Shown in pieces: positions 1 through 7,979 of a DNA stretch of 64,000 nt. Within the stretch, counting starts at the first letter, position 1; every line of letters begins with the position of its first letter. The notes below the pieces were generated by a model. The model was given only the letters and a program-made list of their open reading frames with translations. It did not search any database and was not told where the DNA came from. Source of the DNA: RH-AL1 sp965277735 (lineage in GTDB: Bacteria; Pseudomonadota; Alphaproteobacteria; Rhizobiales; Beijerinckiaceae); contig CBDIDO010000003.1 of NCBI GenBank assembly GCA_965277735.1, forward strand, positions 248,001-312,000. The letters are read 5' to 3'. Made by a program: the position numbers and the translations under genes.

Positions 1-275
1 ACATATTTGACTTTCTCGTCTGGCTCAAGGAGGTGGGGTAAGCACAATAGGATACCGAGAGCATGTATGGTGACATTAATTTGACCAGCTAGGCGTTTCA
101 TCTCCGCGGCTGCGGCGAGAACTTCCCGCCCAGCTCCGGTGCTTTCAAGGAAAGCGGCGCAGTTTTCAGTCGATACGTCTTGAACAATTCCTTCGATGCG
201 CGCGAGCGTTTGGGTCAGGTCGGGTCCTGTAAATTTGGACAGAAGGCGGATGGCCTCGATCGGATCGTTTTCCAA
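1..275 (-). CDS. Partial unrecognised protein, runs off left edge
   Basis: An open minus-strand frame runs to the window edge. It encodes a soluble, amphipathic sequence including IEAIRLLSKF and a hydrophobic stretch HALGILLCLPHLL. The first usable start is TTG at 275, with GGAG eight bases upstream. The frame also stays open upstream as far as the TAG that ends the TonB-like gene at 342-344, and those codons look protein-like (HDFVANDFGD). The true 5' end may therefore have been lost at a junction. Base composition is clearly less GC-rich than the neighbours, which fits acquired DNA. I do not recognise the family, and the start is uncertain. Confidence 0.4.
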   Translation of the reverse strand, partial: MENDPIEAIRLLSKFTGPDLTQTLARIEGIVQDVSTENCAAFLESTGAGREVLAAAAEMKRLAGQINVTIHALGILLCLPHLLEPDEKVKY

Positions 276-341
276 GACGATGTCTCCAAAGTCATTTGCG
301 ACGAAGTCATGTGCGAATGCTCGACTACATTTGACCGCCTC

Positions 342-1367
342 CTATTCCCGATCGCTTCGGCCCATCCGCATCGTCGGCCCCTTCGGGCCGATGCGGGCGA
401 TCAGGCCGTGCGGCGCGCCGGGCGGCAGCGGCGGCAGCGGCGAGGCGTGCGACACCGCCGCGATCGCCGCCTCGTCGAGCTCCTCGTCGCCGCTGCTCTT
501 GGCGATCTGCATCGCCAGGATGGTGCCGTCGTCGGCGACTTCGAAGGCGACGGTGCAGGTCGTGTCGTCGGCGTCCGGCCCGAGGTCGACGCCGCGGTAT
601 TGCGCCATGATCTTCGCGAAGACGTTGGAGAGGTAGCGGTTGTCCTCGTTGCCGCCGGTGATCGGCGCCTTCTTGGTCGGCCGCGCGAGCTTGTAGTCCA
701 GCGTGTCCGACTTGCCGGCGAGCTTCTGCAGGGCGGTCTGATCGCGGCGGGGCTTGGCGCGCGGCGGCGCCTTGGCGATCTTCTCCGGCTTCTTGGGCGG
801 GGTCGGCGCGGCCTTGTCGAGCGCCTCGGCGTCCTTCTTGAGCACGTCCTGCTTGGTGTCGGCCTGCTTGTCGTCGTGCTCGGACGCCTCCGTGGGCGCG
901 GCCGGCGGCTGCGGCGGCGGCGCCTTCTCGCCGTCCTGCGGCGGCGTCTCGGCCTTGGGCGCGCTCGTTGTCTCGTCGAGCTTGTCGGTCTCGATCTTCT
1001 CTTCCGACGGCGCGCGCGGCGCGCTCGAGGCCGGCTTCTCGATCTCCTTCGCCTGCGGCGGCGGGGGCGGCTGCGGGGCCTTCGGCGGGGGAGGAGGCGG
1101 CGGCGGCGGGGGCACCAGCTCGACCGGGATCTCCTCGTTCTTCGCAATCTCGACCGGCTGGTGCGCGTCGCGATACAGGAAATAGCCGAGGATGCCGGCG
1201 TAGATCGCGCAGATCGCGGTGACGGTGATCGTGTTCCAGGTGCGGCGCCGGAAGGCGTCGTCGCGCCAGGGCGCAAGCCACCGCTCCCCCACCCGGATCG
1301 GAACCGCGGGGAGGCTCTTGCGCGCGGGCTTTTCAGCCGCGAGTTGCGTCTCCTCGGGCGGCGCCAT
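342..1367 (-). CDS. TonB-family energy transducer-like protein
   Basis: This 341-residue protein has a short cytoplasmic N-terminus, one membrane anchor at about residues 43-66 and a long proline/alanine/lysine-rich periplasmic spacer (runs of ten and five prolines near 86-105). A C-terminal TonB-like domain starts near residue 240 (VFAKIMAQYRG, VAFEVADDGTI, the SSGDEELDEAAI helix). TonB proteins carry proton-motive force to outer-membrane receptors. After the PLPPLPP segment the expected last beta strand is replaced by an unusual basic tail (GPKGPTMRMGRSDRE). A GC-rich hairpin lies in the DNA at 366-396. The end of the gene may have been rewritten at a junction. No exbB or exbD is nearby. 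TolA-like function is the main alternative. Confidence 0.75.
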   Translation of the reverse strand: MAPPEETQLAAEKPARKSLPAVPIRVGERWLAPWRDDAFRRRTWNTITVTAICAIYAGILGYFLYRDAHQPVEIAKNEEIPVELVPPPPPPPPPPKAPQPPPPPQAKEIEKPASSAPRAPSEEKIETDKLDETTSAPKAETPPQDGEKAPPPQPPAAPTEASEHDDKQADTKQDVLKKDAEALDKAAPTPPKKPEKIAKAPPRAKPRRDQTALQKLAGKSDTLDYKLARPTKKAPITGGNEDNRYLSNVFAKIMAQYRGVDLGPDADDTTCTVAFEVADDGTILAMQIAKSSGDEELDEAAIAAVSHASPLPPLPPGAPHGLIARIGPKGPTMRMGRSDRE

Positions 1368-1427
1368 GGCGGCGACTCACACCACGGACGCGTGCCGGAC
1401 GCCAGAGGAAAGACGCGCCGGCTGCGC

Positions 1428-1656
1428 CTAGCGCGTGACGCGTGTCCAGGCGCCGACGTTGCGCGGGGCGAAGAGCTGGCTGCGCGTCGCCTTCGCGGCC
1501 GCCGGCGCCCGTCCCGATGTCGAGCACCGACATCCCGTCCGCGAGGCCGGCGGCCCGCAGCAGCCGCGTCGTCAGAGGCTCCAGCGCCATCGCCTGCAGC
1601 TCGAGGCGGCGGATCTCTTCAGGGTCATGGCCGAGAATGTAGGGTGTGCCGCTCAT
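1428..1656 (-). pseudogene. SAM-methyltransferase remnant with internal deletion
   Basis: The first 50 or so residues read as the start of a class I SAM-dependent methyltransferase: MSGTPYILGHDPEEIRRLEL, then motif I VLDIGTGAG. The homology stops directly after that motif. A different frame then encodes a plausible C-terminal tail (SQLFAPRNVGAWTRVTR) ending at TAG 1428-1430. The simplest reading is a deletion that removed the catalytic core and put the tail out of frame. The ATG at 1656 overlaps the stop of the upstream YCII remnant (ATGA), so the two were once an operon. Confidence 0.6.
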
Positions 1657-1940
1657 AGCGCGCGCTCCAAAGTGTTGGCGTCCAAGGCGACGGGCGTCCA
1701 CGCCTCGAGCTCGACGCCGCCGAAAACGCCGCAAGGCTGGAACGGGTCGCGCGCGGCGAACCCTTCGGCGTCTTCCAACGACGCGGCCTGATGGAAAAAC
1801 AGCCCGCCCGTCTGGTCGGCGAAGGGACCGGCCGCCAGCAGGCGCCCGGCGCCCATCTACTCCCGCGCCTAGGCGTGGTGTGCGGGGCGCGTCGCCGAGA
1901 GTTCGGCATCCGTGTAGCGCGTGATCGCGACATAGATCAT
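1653..1940 (-). pseudogene. YCII-domain protein with two nonsense codons
   Basis: The frame starts at ATG 1940 (MIYVAITRYTDAELSATRP) and, after two in-frame TAG codons at 1869-1871 and 1857-1859, continues as GAGRLLAAGPFADQTGGLFF and a normal YCII-like end. The order is that of the YCII family: short ferredoxin-like dimers that often sit beside other enzymes and have poorly known roles. The two stops lie four codons apart and look like substitutions of Tyr and Gln codons, so this is decay and not a sequencing indel. An internal restart at ATG 1856 would give only 67 residues. It shared an ATGA overlap with the methyltransferase remnant. Confidence 0.7.
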
Positions 1941-1968
1941 CGTGACGTTCCTTGCTGCCGTCATGCGG

Positions 1969-2105
1969 TCAGAAGTGGCTCCAGCCGCCGTCGACGAGGA
2001 TGTCGGTGTCATTGATAGAGCTCGCGGCATCCGACGCGAGAAAGGCGACGACCGCGCCGATCTCGCGCGGCGGCTTGTCCCGTTGCGCGACGCGCGAAAA
2101 ATTGT
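1969..2105 (-). pseudogene. C-terminal fragment of an SDR oxidoreductase
   Basis: About 45 residues ending at TGA 1969-1971 match the end of classical short-chain dehydrogenases: REIGAVVAFLASDAAS, then a DILVDGGW signature close to the terminus. The catalytic YxxxK and Rossmann parts are absent. The upstream DNA to 2184 shows no SDR similarity in any frame, so only the last sixth of the gene remains. It is one of several remnants in this segment. Confidence 0.65.
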
Positions 2106-2183
2106 TTGAGACCGGACGATGGCGATGCGGGCGTGGCCGGAGACTTGAGCCAGCGTCGAGGCGCGCGCATAGCGCCACGGGCA

Positions 2184-2212
2184 CGGCAGGCGCCGATGAT
2201 CGGCGCCTGCCG
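2184..2212 (-). terminator. Perfect 14-bp hairpin after the VOC gene
   Basis: The arms CGGCAGGCGCCGAT and ATCGGCGCCTGCCG are perfect complements separated by one base, beginning 18 bp beyond the stop of the minus-strand VOC gene. The stem is strong enough to end or protect the transcript, but no T-run follows in the direction of transcription. It is therefore a terminator-like or mRNA-end hairpin and not a textbook intrinsic terminator. Confidence 0.5.
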
Positions 2213-2229
2213 GAGGTCGCGAGGCTTGC

Positions 2230-2625
2230 TTAGTCGGTAAAGGTATAGGCGCAGATCTTGTTGCCGGCCGGGTCACGCAGATAGCCGGCATAGGCGCCCG
2301 GCAGATGGCTGCGCGGGCCGGCCGCTCCCTCGTCGGTCCCGCCGTTGGCGAGTCCGGCGGCATGGAAGGCGTCGACGTCGGCGGTCGTCGCCGCCGCGAA
2401 ACCGACGGTCACGCCGTTGCTCGAAGCCGGCTGGCCGTTGCCGGGCTTGGCAATGAGGAACCCGGGCTTGTCCTTGCCGTACAGGATCCAATCGTCGCCG
2501 AACGGGCCCAGGTTCTTCACGCCCAGCGGCGCCAGCGTCGCATCGTAGAACTTCACCGAGGCGGCGAGATCCTTGGCCGGGAGGAAGACGTGCGAAAAGA
2601 TACCGTCACCGGAAATTACAGCCAT
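2230..2625 (-). CDS. VOC (glyoxalase/bleomycin-resistance fold) protein
   Basis: The 131-residue protein has the paired beta-alpha-beta-beta-beta layout of the vicinal oxygen chelate superfamily. The N-terminal module begins FSHVFLPAKDLAASVKFYD, and the C-terminal module ends GYLRDPAGNKICAY, where family members place a metal-binding acid near DPxGN. Members are small cytosolic dioxygenases, isomerases or resistance proteins; the substrate cannot be told from sequence. The length is normal for a single-domain member that dimerises. The gene stands alone with its own likely promoter and a strong downstream hairpin. Confidence 0.85.
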   Translation of the reverse strand: MAVISGDGIFSHVFLPAKDLAASVKFYDATLAPLGVKNLGPFGDDWILYGKDKPGFLIAKPGNGQPASSNGVTVGFAAATTADVDAFHAAGLANGGTDEGAAGPRSHLPGAYAGYLRDPAGNKICAYTFTD

Positions 2626-2676
2626 GTGTCACCGTTCTGTGGGGATGGGGGGAAAGCCGGCGGATGCCGGCGTTAT

Positions 2677-2707
2677 ATCGTAACGTTGATTGGGGCTGTG
2701 ATGTCAA
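2677..2707 (-). promoter_or_regulatory. Candidate sigma-70 promoter of the VOC gene
   Basis: Reading the minus strand, TTGACA (2707-2702) is followed 19 bases later by TACGAT (2682-2677), about 55 bp upstream of the VOC start. The -10 lies inside an interrupted palindrome CGTTA-TATCG-TAACG (2671-2685), which could be an operator. The spacer is longer than ideal. Confidence 0.4.
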
Positions 2708-2748
2708 CCGTGGGCGATGGTCGGCGTCCACGGCTCATGCCGCGGCCG

Positions 2749-3843
2749 TCACCCCACCGACATCATCCGCGCGAGCAGCTTGGACGTATAGTCCACCATC
2801 GGCACGATGCGCGCGTAGTTGAGCCGCGTCGGCCCGATGACGCCGAGCACGCCGACGATGCGCTGCTGGCCGTCGCGGAACGGCGCGGCGATCATCGAGG
2901 AGCCGGAGAGCGAGAACAGCTTGTTTTCCGAGCCGATGAAGATGCGCACGCCCTCGCCGGTCTCGGCGCGCGAGAGCAGGTCGACGACATCCTTCTTGGT
3001 CTCGAGATCGGCGAACAGCAGGCGGATGCGCTCGAGGTCCTCGGCCGCGGTGAGGTTGTCGAGCAGGTTGGCCTGGCCGCGCACGATGAGCTGCGACTGG
3101 CCCTGGCCCGCCGCCCACGAGGCCAGCCCCTGGTCGACGAGCTTGGCGGTGAGCGCGTCGAGCTCGGCCTCGGCGGCGCCGCGCGCATTGTCGATCTCGA
3201 CGCGCGCCTCGGCAAGCGTGCGGCCGCGGATGCGGGCGTTGAGGTAATTGCCGGCCTCGACGAGCGCGGAGGAGGGCAGGCCGGCCGAGATCGGCAGCAC
3301 GCGGTTTTCGACCGACCCGTCCTCGCCGACGAGCACGGCCAGCGCCCGCTCGGGCTCGAGGCGCAGGAACTCGATGTGCTTGAGGCGGCCGTTGTCCTTG
3401 GTCGTCACCACGACGCCGGCGCCGCGCGTGAGGCCCGACAGCATGGTCGTGGCCTCGGTCAGCATCGCCTCGAACCCCTGGTCGCGGCCCATGCCGAGCT
3501 GCGCCTCGATCTGCCGGCGCTCCTCGGCGTCGATGTCGCCGATCTCGAGCAGCGCGTCGACGAAGAAGCGCAGGCCGATCTCGGTCGGCAGCCGCCCGGC
3601 GCTGGTGTGCGGCGCGAAGATCAGGCCGCTCTCCTCCAGCGCCTGCATCACGTTGCGCACCGAGGCCGGCGACAGCGGCGTCGGCAGCAGGCGCGAGAGA
3701 TTCCGCGAGCCGAGCGGCTCGCCGGTGGCGAGGTAGCTCTCGACGATGCGGCGGAACACGTCGAGCGAGCGCTGGTTGAGGCTGCGCAGCGCGCCGGCCT
3801 CGCGCAGCGCCTCACGCGCCTGGCTGTCGAGGGGTGTGCTCAT
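2749..3843 (-). CDS. hrcA: Heat-inducible transcription repressor HrcA
   Basis: HrcA represses chaperone operons by binding the CIRCE inverted repeat. The 364-residue product has the N-terminal winged helix (LNQRSLDVFRRIVESYLATG, GSRNLSRLL, SPASVRNVM), the GLIFAPHTSAGRLPTEIGLR loop typical of HrcA, and the GAF-like core with a C-terminal GVIGPTRLNYARIVPMVDY signature. I chose ATG 3843 because the protein signature begins shortly after it; an upstream in-frame start at 3900 would add unrelated residues. In many alphaproteobacteria hrcA sits between rph and grpE, but neither flanks it here. No CIRCE element was found in the window. Confidence 0.95.
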   Translation of the reverse strand: MSTPLDSQAREALREAGALRSLNQRSLDVFRRIVESYLATGEPLGSRNLSRLLPTPLSPASVRNVMQALEESGLIFAPHTSAGRLPTEIGLRFFVDALLEIGDIDAEERRQIEAQLGMGRDQGFEAMLTEATTMLSGLTRGAGVVVTTKDNGRLKHIEFLRLEPERALAVLVGEDGSVENRVLPISAGLPSSALVEAGNYLNARIRGRTLAEARVEIDNARGAAEAELDALTAKLVDQGLASWAAGQGQSQLIVRGQANLLDNLTAAEDLERIRLLFADLETKKDVVDLLSRAETGEGVRIFIGSENKLFSLSGSSMIAAPFRDGQQRIVGVLGVIGPTRLNYARIVPMVDYTSKLLARMMSVG

Positions 3844-3904
3844 AGGGGGAGCATGGCGCGCGGTGCGGCCGGGCGCAAGGCGCCCCCGGCTGATGTCCAC
3901 CCGC

Positions 3905-4013
3905 CGTCATGCCCGGGCTTGTTGCGGACATGCACGCGGCGTCGTTGCGATGGTAGTGTCAAACTAGACGCAATGTCGCGGCGTGGATGGCCGGGACAAG
4001 CCCGGCGATGACG
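3905..4013. repeat. Intergenic inverted repeat (distant family A relative)
   Basis: The ends CGTCATGCCCGGGCTTGT (3905-3922) and ACAAGCCCGGCGATGACG (3996-4013) are near-perfect complements. The interior carries smaller partial repeats. The outer CGTCAT and GCCCGGGC resemble the extragenic palindromes common in Rhizobiales. It fills the gap between the divergent hrcA and cupin genes. Confidence 0.6.
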
Positions 4014-4026
4014 AGGAGACCTTGGG

Positions 4027-4452
4027 ATGAGCGACGCAAAGATTTCCGGCCGGTTCGACGTCATGGCCCTCGCGAACGCGCTGCCTGCGGACGCCAAGGC
4101 GATGATCGTCGATCATTACATCACCGATCGCGAGACGGCATCGGCGCGGGTGTTCCGCGTGCTGAAGCCGGTCCCGCCGCACTTTCATGAGACCTGCGAC
4201 GAGTTCCTCTACGTGCTGTCCGGGCGCGCCGCGTTCTGGATCGGCGATCCGTCGGATGAGGCCGAGGTCGGGCCGGGCCAGCTGCTCGTGTTCGATCGCA
4301 AGACCGTGCATGCGGTGCCGCGTCTCCTCGAGGAGCCGTTCACGGTGCTGTCGATCGACGCGCCGCGGCGCGCACCGAACGACATCACCTTCGTCGATCC
4401 GAAGGACGGCACCGCCACCGATTTCATGGCCCGCAACGCCGAGGGCTATTGA
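4027..4452 (+). CDS. Single-domain cupin protein
   Basis: This 141-residue beta-barrel protein has the first cupin motif as PPHFHETCDEFLYVLSGRAAF, giving the His-x-His...Glu metal ligands, and a second motif around PGQLLVFDRKTVHAV with the late His. Small cupins bind a divalent metal or a sugar-like ligand; this one cannot be assigned a reaction. A GAGGAG ribosome site precedes ATG 4027. The gene overlaps the convergent DUF4166 gene by seven bases, so the two transcripts meet tail to tail. Confidence 0.85.
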   Translation: MSDAKISGRFDVMALANALPADAKAMIVDHYITDRETASARVFRVLKPVPPHFHETCDEFLYVLSGRAAFWIGDPSDEAEVGPGQLLVFDRKTVHAVPRLLEEPFTVLSIDAPRRAPNDITFVDPKDGTATDFMARNAEGY

Positions 4453-6101
4453 GCGGCGGTGACGACGTCCGATGACGCGAGGGTGCCGCGGTAGGCGAAC
4501 AGCAGTCCAAGCCAGGGATGCGCGACCACGACGCTGAACCTGTAGCGGCCATCGTCAGCGTCGGCTGCGGCTTTGATCTTCGGTGCCAAGGCGAACGGCA
4601 AGGGAAGTGGACCGAGGCGCCAACCCATCAGCCGCCAGTGGACGCCGGTCGCGGTCGCCTGGAGATCGAAGGCGAAGTGGAGGGGACCAAAACCTTCCTC
4701 GAACACGCCGATCCGATCCGTGTCGGTGAAGCGCGAGCTGAACGCGCTCGACCCGAAGCGTCGCGTCCAGGTCTCGCCGTTCGCGGAGGGAGCGATCGTG
4801 ACCGCAGCGACATGGTGGCCGGTGCTGGGAAGACCCAAGAGGGCCCGAAGCACCCGGGCCCCGCGGCCCCGGCCGGCGCGCGCGCGGGCCGACCCGCCAT
4901 AGACGCGGGCGGACGTCGTGCCATGAACCGTTCGCACCGCCTCCTGCAGCGCATCGAAGCGCGGCCCCAACAGGCGGCGGAACAGGACGGGATCGTCCGG
5001 CAAGGCGATGTCGACGCGCGTGCGGATCGGCAGCTGCGCGAGCTCGTGCAGGATGTCGTCGCCACCGAGCAGGCCGACGCAGGGGCGGGCGCCGGTCTCG
5101 CGCAGCCGCCCCTCGACGAGTGCGCGCACGAGCGCCGCGGCGGGCGCCGCCGGTGTCGTCGGGCCCGCATTGGCCTCGGCCCACAGCGCCCAGCGGGCCC
5201 GACACGCTTGCCCCCGCGCATCGAGGCCGCTCGCCTCGACGATCATCCCGCCGCAATCCGTCCCGAGCGGCGCGAGCCCATCGGCTGCGACCTTGATCGG
5301 CTTCGCCAAGGGCCGCAGGGATCGCACCACGCCGACCCGCACCGGCAGCGCGAGAAGGGCGAGGCCGAGGTGCATCAGCGGCAGCTCGAGGCCGGCCATG
5401 AACAGGGCCTCGCGCCGGACGTCGAAGCGCGTCGGCAGGAGGTCGAGATCCGGCGTGTCGCAGATCGAGGCGAAGCGACGTCCGAGCCCCGGCATGTCGA
5501 GCCGCCGCAGGCCCGACCAGCCATGCGCCGTGGTCCAGCGTCCGCCGCGGAAGATGCGGAGCGGCTGCCCTGCGTAGGACAGGATCGCCTCGATGACCGA
5601 CAGGCCGCGCGGCGCCCGCGCGCCGGGCGAGATGGCCACGCGGACGTCGTCGATCCGCTGCCAGCCGCGCGTCAGGCTCGTCAGCGCGGCCTGCGAGAGG
5701 GCGGGCGTCGAGCTGGCGCCGGTCACCGCCAGCACGCCGGCGGCTTGGGCCTCGGCGTCCAGCGCGGGCGCAAAGCCGGCAACGAAATCGCGGGCGTCCG
5801 CGAGATCGACGTAATGGGCGCCGCTCCGAATGGCGGCCCGCGCCAGCGTGTAGGATGCGTTCTGGAACGGCCCGGCGGCGTCGATCACCAGCCATGGCCT
5901 GCCGAGATCGCCTGGCGCGTTGCGATCGATGATCTGCGTATCGATCGGAGCCGAACCCGCCAGATCCCGCTGCAGAGTGTCGAGCGAGCTTTGCGTGCGG
6001 CCGGCGAGCGTGAGCGCGATGTCCGGCACGCTCACCAGGAGGCTTGCGAGCCTCCGGCCGAACGTCCCGGTCGCGCCGATGAGCAGAATGCGTCGCGTCA
6101 T
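4446..6101 (-). CDS. Saccharopine-dehydrogenase-like protein with C-terminal DUF4166
   Basis: The N-terminal 120 or so residues form an NAD(P)-binding Rossmann domain (RILLIGATGTFGRRLASLL at the start) in the arrangement of saccharopine dehydrogenase-like proteins. The last 170 or so residues look like DUF4166: GHHVAAVTIAPSANGETWTR, FGPLHFAFDL, WRLMGWRLGPLPLPFALAP. At 551 residues it has the usual length for this fusion. The reaction is unknown; members are annotated as SDR-type or saccharopine-reductase-type oxidoreductases, possibly lipid related. A MarR gene lies 36 bp upstream on the same strand, so the two may be co-transcribed. Confidence 0.8.
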   Translation of the reverse strand: MTRRILLIGATGTFGRRLASLLVSVPDIALTLAGRTQSSLDTLQRDLAGSAPIDTQIIDRNAPGDLGRPWLVIDAAGPFQNASYTLARAAIRSGAHYVDLADARDFVAGFAPALDAEAQAAGVLAVTGASSTPALSQAALTSLTRGWQRIDDVRVAISPGARAPRGLSVIEAILSYAGQPLRIFRGGRWTTAHGWSGLRRLDMPGLGRRFASICDTPDLDLLPTRFDVRREALFMAGLELPLMHLGLALLALPVRVGVVRSLRPLAKPIKVAADGLAPLGTDCGGMIVEASGLDARGQACRARWALWAEANAGPTTPAAPAAALVRALVEGRLRETGARPCVGLLGGDDILHELAQLPIRTRVDIALPDDPVLFRRLLGPRFDALQEAVRTVHGTTSARVYGGSARARAGRGRGARVLRALLGLPSTGHHVAAVTIAPSANGETWTRRFGSSAFSSRFTDTDRIGVFEEGFGPLHFAFDLQATATGVHWRLMGWRLGPLPLPFALAPKIKAAADADDGRYRFSVVVAHPWLGLLFAYRGTLASSDVVTAAQ

Positions 6102-6137
6102 CGCCGACCTTTCGCGCGGTGCGCGTTGCGTGGCGCG

Positions 6138-6659
6138 CTAGCCTTCCACCACGCGGATCGTCGCCTTCCCGCTCGGCGCGTCCATCATCGCGGCGAGGAA
6201 AGCGGCGGCCCGCGCCTCGGCATCGCCGCCGAGCCGGGCGAAGGCGCGCGTGAAGCGGGCCGATTGCACCAGCGCGATCTCCTCGATGAGGGTGGCGCCG
6301 CGCGGGGTCGCGGCCAGCACGCGCTGGCGGCGGTCGATCTCGCCGAGGCTGTTCGTCACGTAGCCACGGTCGACGAGGTCCTTCAGCACGCGGTTCAGGC
6401 TCTGCTTGGTGATCTGCAGGATGTCGAGCAGCTCGGCGATGGTGAGGCCCGGGCGCCGCGTCGCGAAATAGAGCACGCGATGGTGCGCGCGGCCGAAGCC
6501 GTCGCCGGCGAGGATCAAGTCCGCGTCGCGCACGAAGTCGCGATAGGCGAAGAACATCAGCTCGGTGAGGTCGTAGAGCGGCCCTCGTGCGGTCGCGGAT
6601 TGCGCGGCCTCCGGCCTCGCGAGATCGGCATTGGCGCTGCGCGTCATCGGACCCGTCAC
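6138..6659 (-). CDS. MarR-family transcription regulator
   Basis: The winged-helix core is clear: VLYFATRRPGLTIAELLDIL, the recognition helix TKQSLNRVLKDLVDRGYV, and the wing NSLGEIDRRQRVLAATPRG. The N-terminal dimerisation helix includes LMFFAYRDFV. At 173 residues it is normal for the family. A GTG at 6659 gives the longest form; ATG 6647 is possible and neither has a strong ribosome site. A 7-bp inverted repeat sits immediately upstream and is the likely operator. The gene is divergent from ilvE, an arrangement seen in many alphaproteobacteria, and may control ilvE, itself and the downstream dehydrogenase-like gene. Confidence 0.9.
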   Translation of the reverse strand: MTGPMTRSANADLARPEAAQSATARGPLYDLTELMFFAYRDFVRDADLILAGDGFGRAHHRVLYFATRRPGLTIAELLDILQITKQSLNRVLKDLVDRGYVTNSLGEIDRRQRVLAATPRGATLIEEIALVQSARFTRAFARLGGDAEARAAAFLAAMMDAPSGKATIRVVEG

Positions 6660-6661
6660 TA

Positions 6662-6682
6662 TAAGTCAGCATTGTTGACTTA
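6662..6682. promoter_or_regulatory. Palindrome in the MarR/ilvE gap, likely operator
   Basis: TAAGTCA (6662-6668) and TGACTTA (6676-6682) are perfect inverted arms around a seven-base centre; outer symmetry continues imperfectly through CATTGTTGACTT. It lies just before the MarR start, a typical autoregulatory position for MarR dimers, and about 100 bp upstream of ilvE. Confidence 0.6.
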
Positions 6683-6779
6683 AATTCGGGCGGACGCTAC
6701 CCCTCGCGGACCCCGCGCACAAGCGCCTCGTGCCCGTCGCGACCAGCGCGCCCGAACGCGCCCAGAAGGGAGAGAGCCC

Positions 6780-7667
6780 ATGGCCATGATACCTTTCGAC
6801 AAGCGCGACGGCTTCATCTTCATGAACGGCGAGATGGTGCCGTGGCAGGATGCCAAGCTGCACGTGCTCTCGCACGGCCTGCACTACGGCTCGGCGGTCT
6901 TCGAGGGCGAGCGCGCCTATGGCGGCGCCATCTTCAAGTCGCGCGAGCATTCCGAGCGCTTCCTCGCCTCCGGCCGGCTGCTCGATTTCGACATCCCGTA
7001 TTCGGTGGACGAGCTCGATCGCATCAAGCGCGAGGTCGTCGCCGCCAACGGCCATTCCGATTGCTACATCCGGCCTGTCGCCTGGCGCGGCAGCGAGATG
7101 ATGGCGGTCGCCGCCCAGCACTCGACGATCAACGTCGCGATCGCCGCGTGGGACTGGCCGTCGATGTTCGACATGGCCACCAAGATGAACGGCATCAAGC
7201 TCGACATCGCCGAGTACCGCCGTCCCGATCCGCGCACCGCGCCGTCGCATGCCAAGGCCGTCGGCCTCTATATGATCTGCACGATCTCCAAGCACGCCGC
7301 CGAGCGCAAAGGCTATGCGGATGCGATGATGCTCGACTGGGAGGGCCGCGTCGCCGAATGCACCGGCGCCAACATTCTGTTCACGAAGGCCGGCCGCATC
7401 GAGACGCCGATCGCGGACTGCTTCCTCGACGGGATCACCCGGCGCACGGTGATCGACCTCGCCAAGCGCCGCGGCATCGAGGTGATCGAGCGCCGCATCA
7501 TGCCCGAGGAGTTGGCAGGCTTCGACGAGTGCTTCATCTGCGGCACCGGTGCCGAGGTGACGCCGGTCTCCGCGATCGGGCCGTACACGTTCACGCCGAG
7601 CACGATCTCGCGGCAGATGATCGAGGATTACGCCGCCGAGGTGCAGCCGAAGCGCAAGGCGGCGTAG
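6780..7667 (+). CDS. ilvE: Branched-chain amino acid aminotransferase
   Basis: A class IV PLP aminotransferase that interconverts branched-chain 2-oxo acids and leucine, isoleucine or valine with glutamate as donor. The 295 residues start at ATG 6780 after GAAGGGAGAG. The PLP lysine is K159 in SHAKAVGLY. Other family marks are HGLHYGSAVFEGERAY, the EGRVAECTGANILF block and FICGTGAEVTPV near the C-terminus. It is monocistronic: the next gene downstream is on the opposite strand. The divergent MarR protein is a plausible regulator. Confidence 0.95.
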   Translation: MAMIPFDKRDGFIFMNGEMVPWQDAKLHVLSHGLHYGSAVFEGERAYGGAIFKSREHSERFLASGRLLDFDIPYSVDELDRIKREVVAANGHSDCYIRPVAWRGSEMMAVAAQHSTINVAIAAWDWPSMFDMATKMNGIKLDIAEYRRPDPRTAPSHAKAVGLYMICTISKHAAERKGYADAMMLDWEGRVAECTGANILFTKAGRIETPIADCFLDGITRRTVIDLAKRRGIEVIERRIMPEELAGFDECFICGTGAEVTPVSAIGPYTFTPSTISRQMIEDYAAEVQPKRKAA

Positions 7668-7685
7668 GACTGCGCCCGGGTCCGG

Positions 7686-7977
7686 CTAGAGCTGCACCCA
7701 ATCGAGGTGCCGCGCACCGTGAAGAACGCGTCGATGGTCAGGCTGTCGTCGCGTCCGAGAAGACGAGATATTTGCCGAGCACGGCGACGCGCACGCCGGC
7801 GCCGTACTCTTCGCGAAGCCGGTGGCGAGCGGGATTTTCCGTCAGCGTCGCGCACAGCCGGCGTATGTCTCCGACGAGCTTCAGTGCCGCACGAGGATTG
7901 TAGGACTCGATATAATTCGCGACCTCGGCGAGGTCCGACTCGGCGAGCGCCGAGAAGACGCATCGACGCGCGGCCAT
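7686..7977 (-). pseudogene. parE: ParE toxin broken by two single-base deletions
   Basis: From ATG 7977 the frame encodes a normal ParE/RelE-fold start (FSALAESDLAEVANYIESYN...KLVGDIRRL...GVRVAVLGKYLVFS) and then ends prematurely at residue 79. The missing last strand appears in other frames: GRDDSLTID in one, then RVLHGARHLDWVQL ending at TAG 7686-7688 in another. One base must be restored near 7755 and another near 7731 to rebuild a toxin of about 98 residues with the usual VLHGARH ending. The antitoxin gene ends two bases upstream. The toxin is probably inactive, or truncated before its last strands. Confidence 0.7.
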
Positions 7978-7979
7978 TC

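Noticed and set aside
4518..6683. 721-codon open frame on the plus strand opposite the DUF4166 gene
   Set aside because: It is an antisense shadow caused by high GC; arginine/alanine-rich with no motifs, while the minus strand shows a clear Rossmann plus DUF4166 protein.
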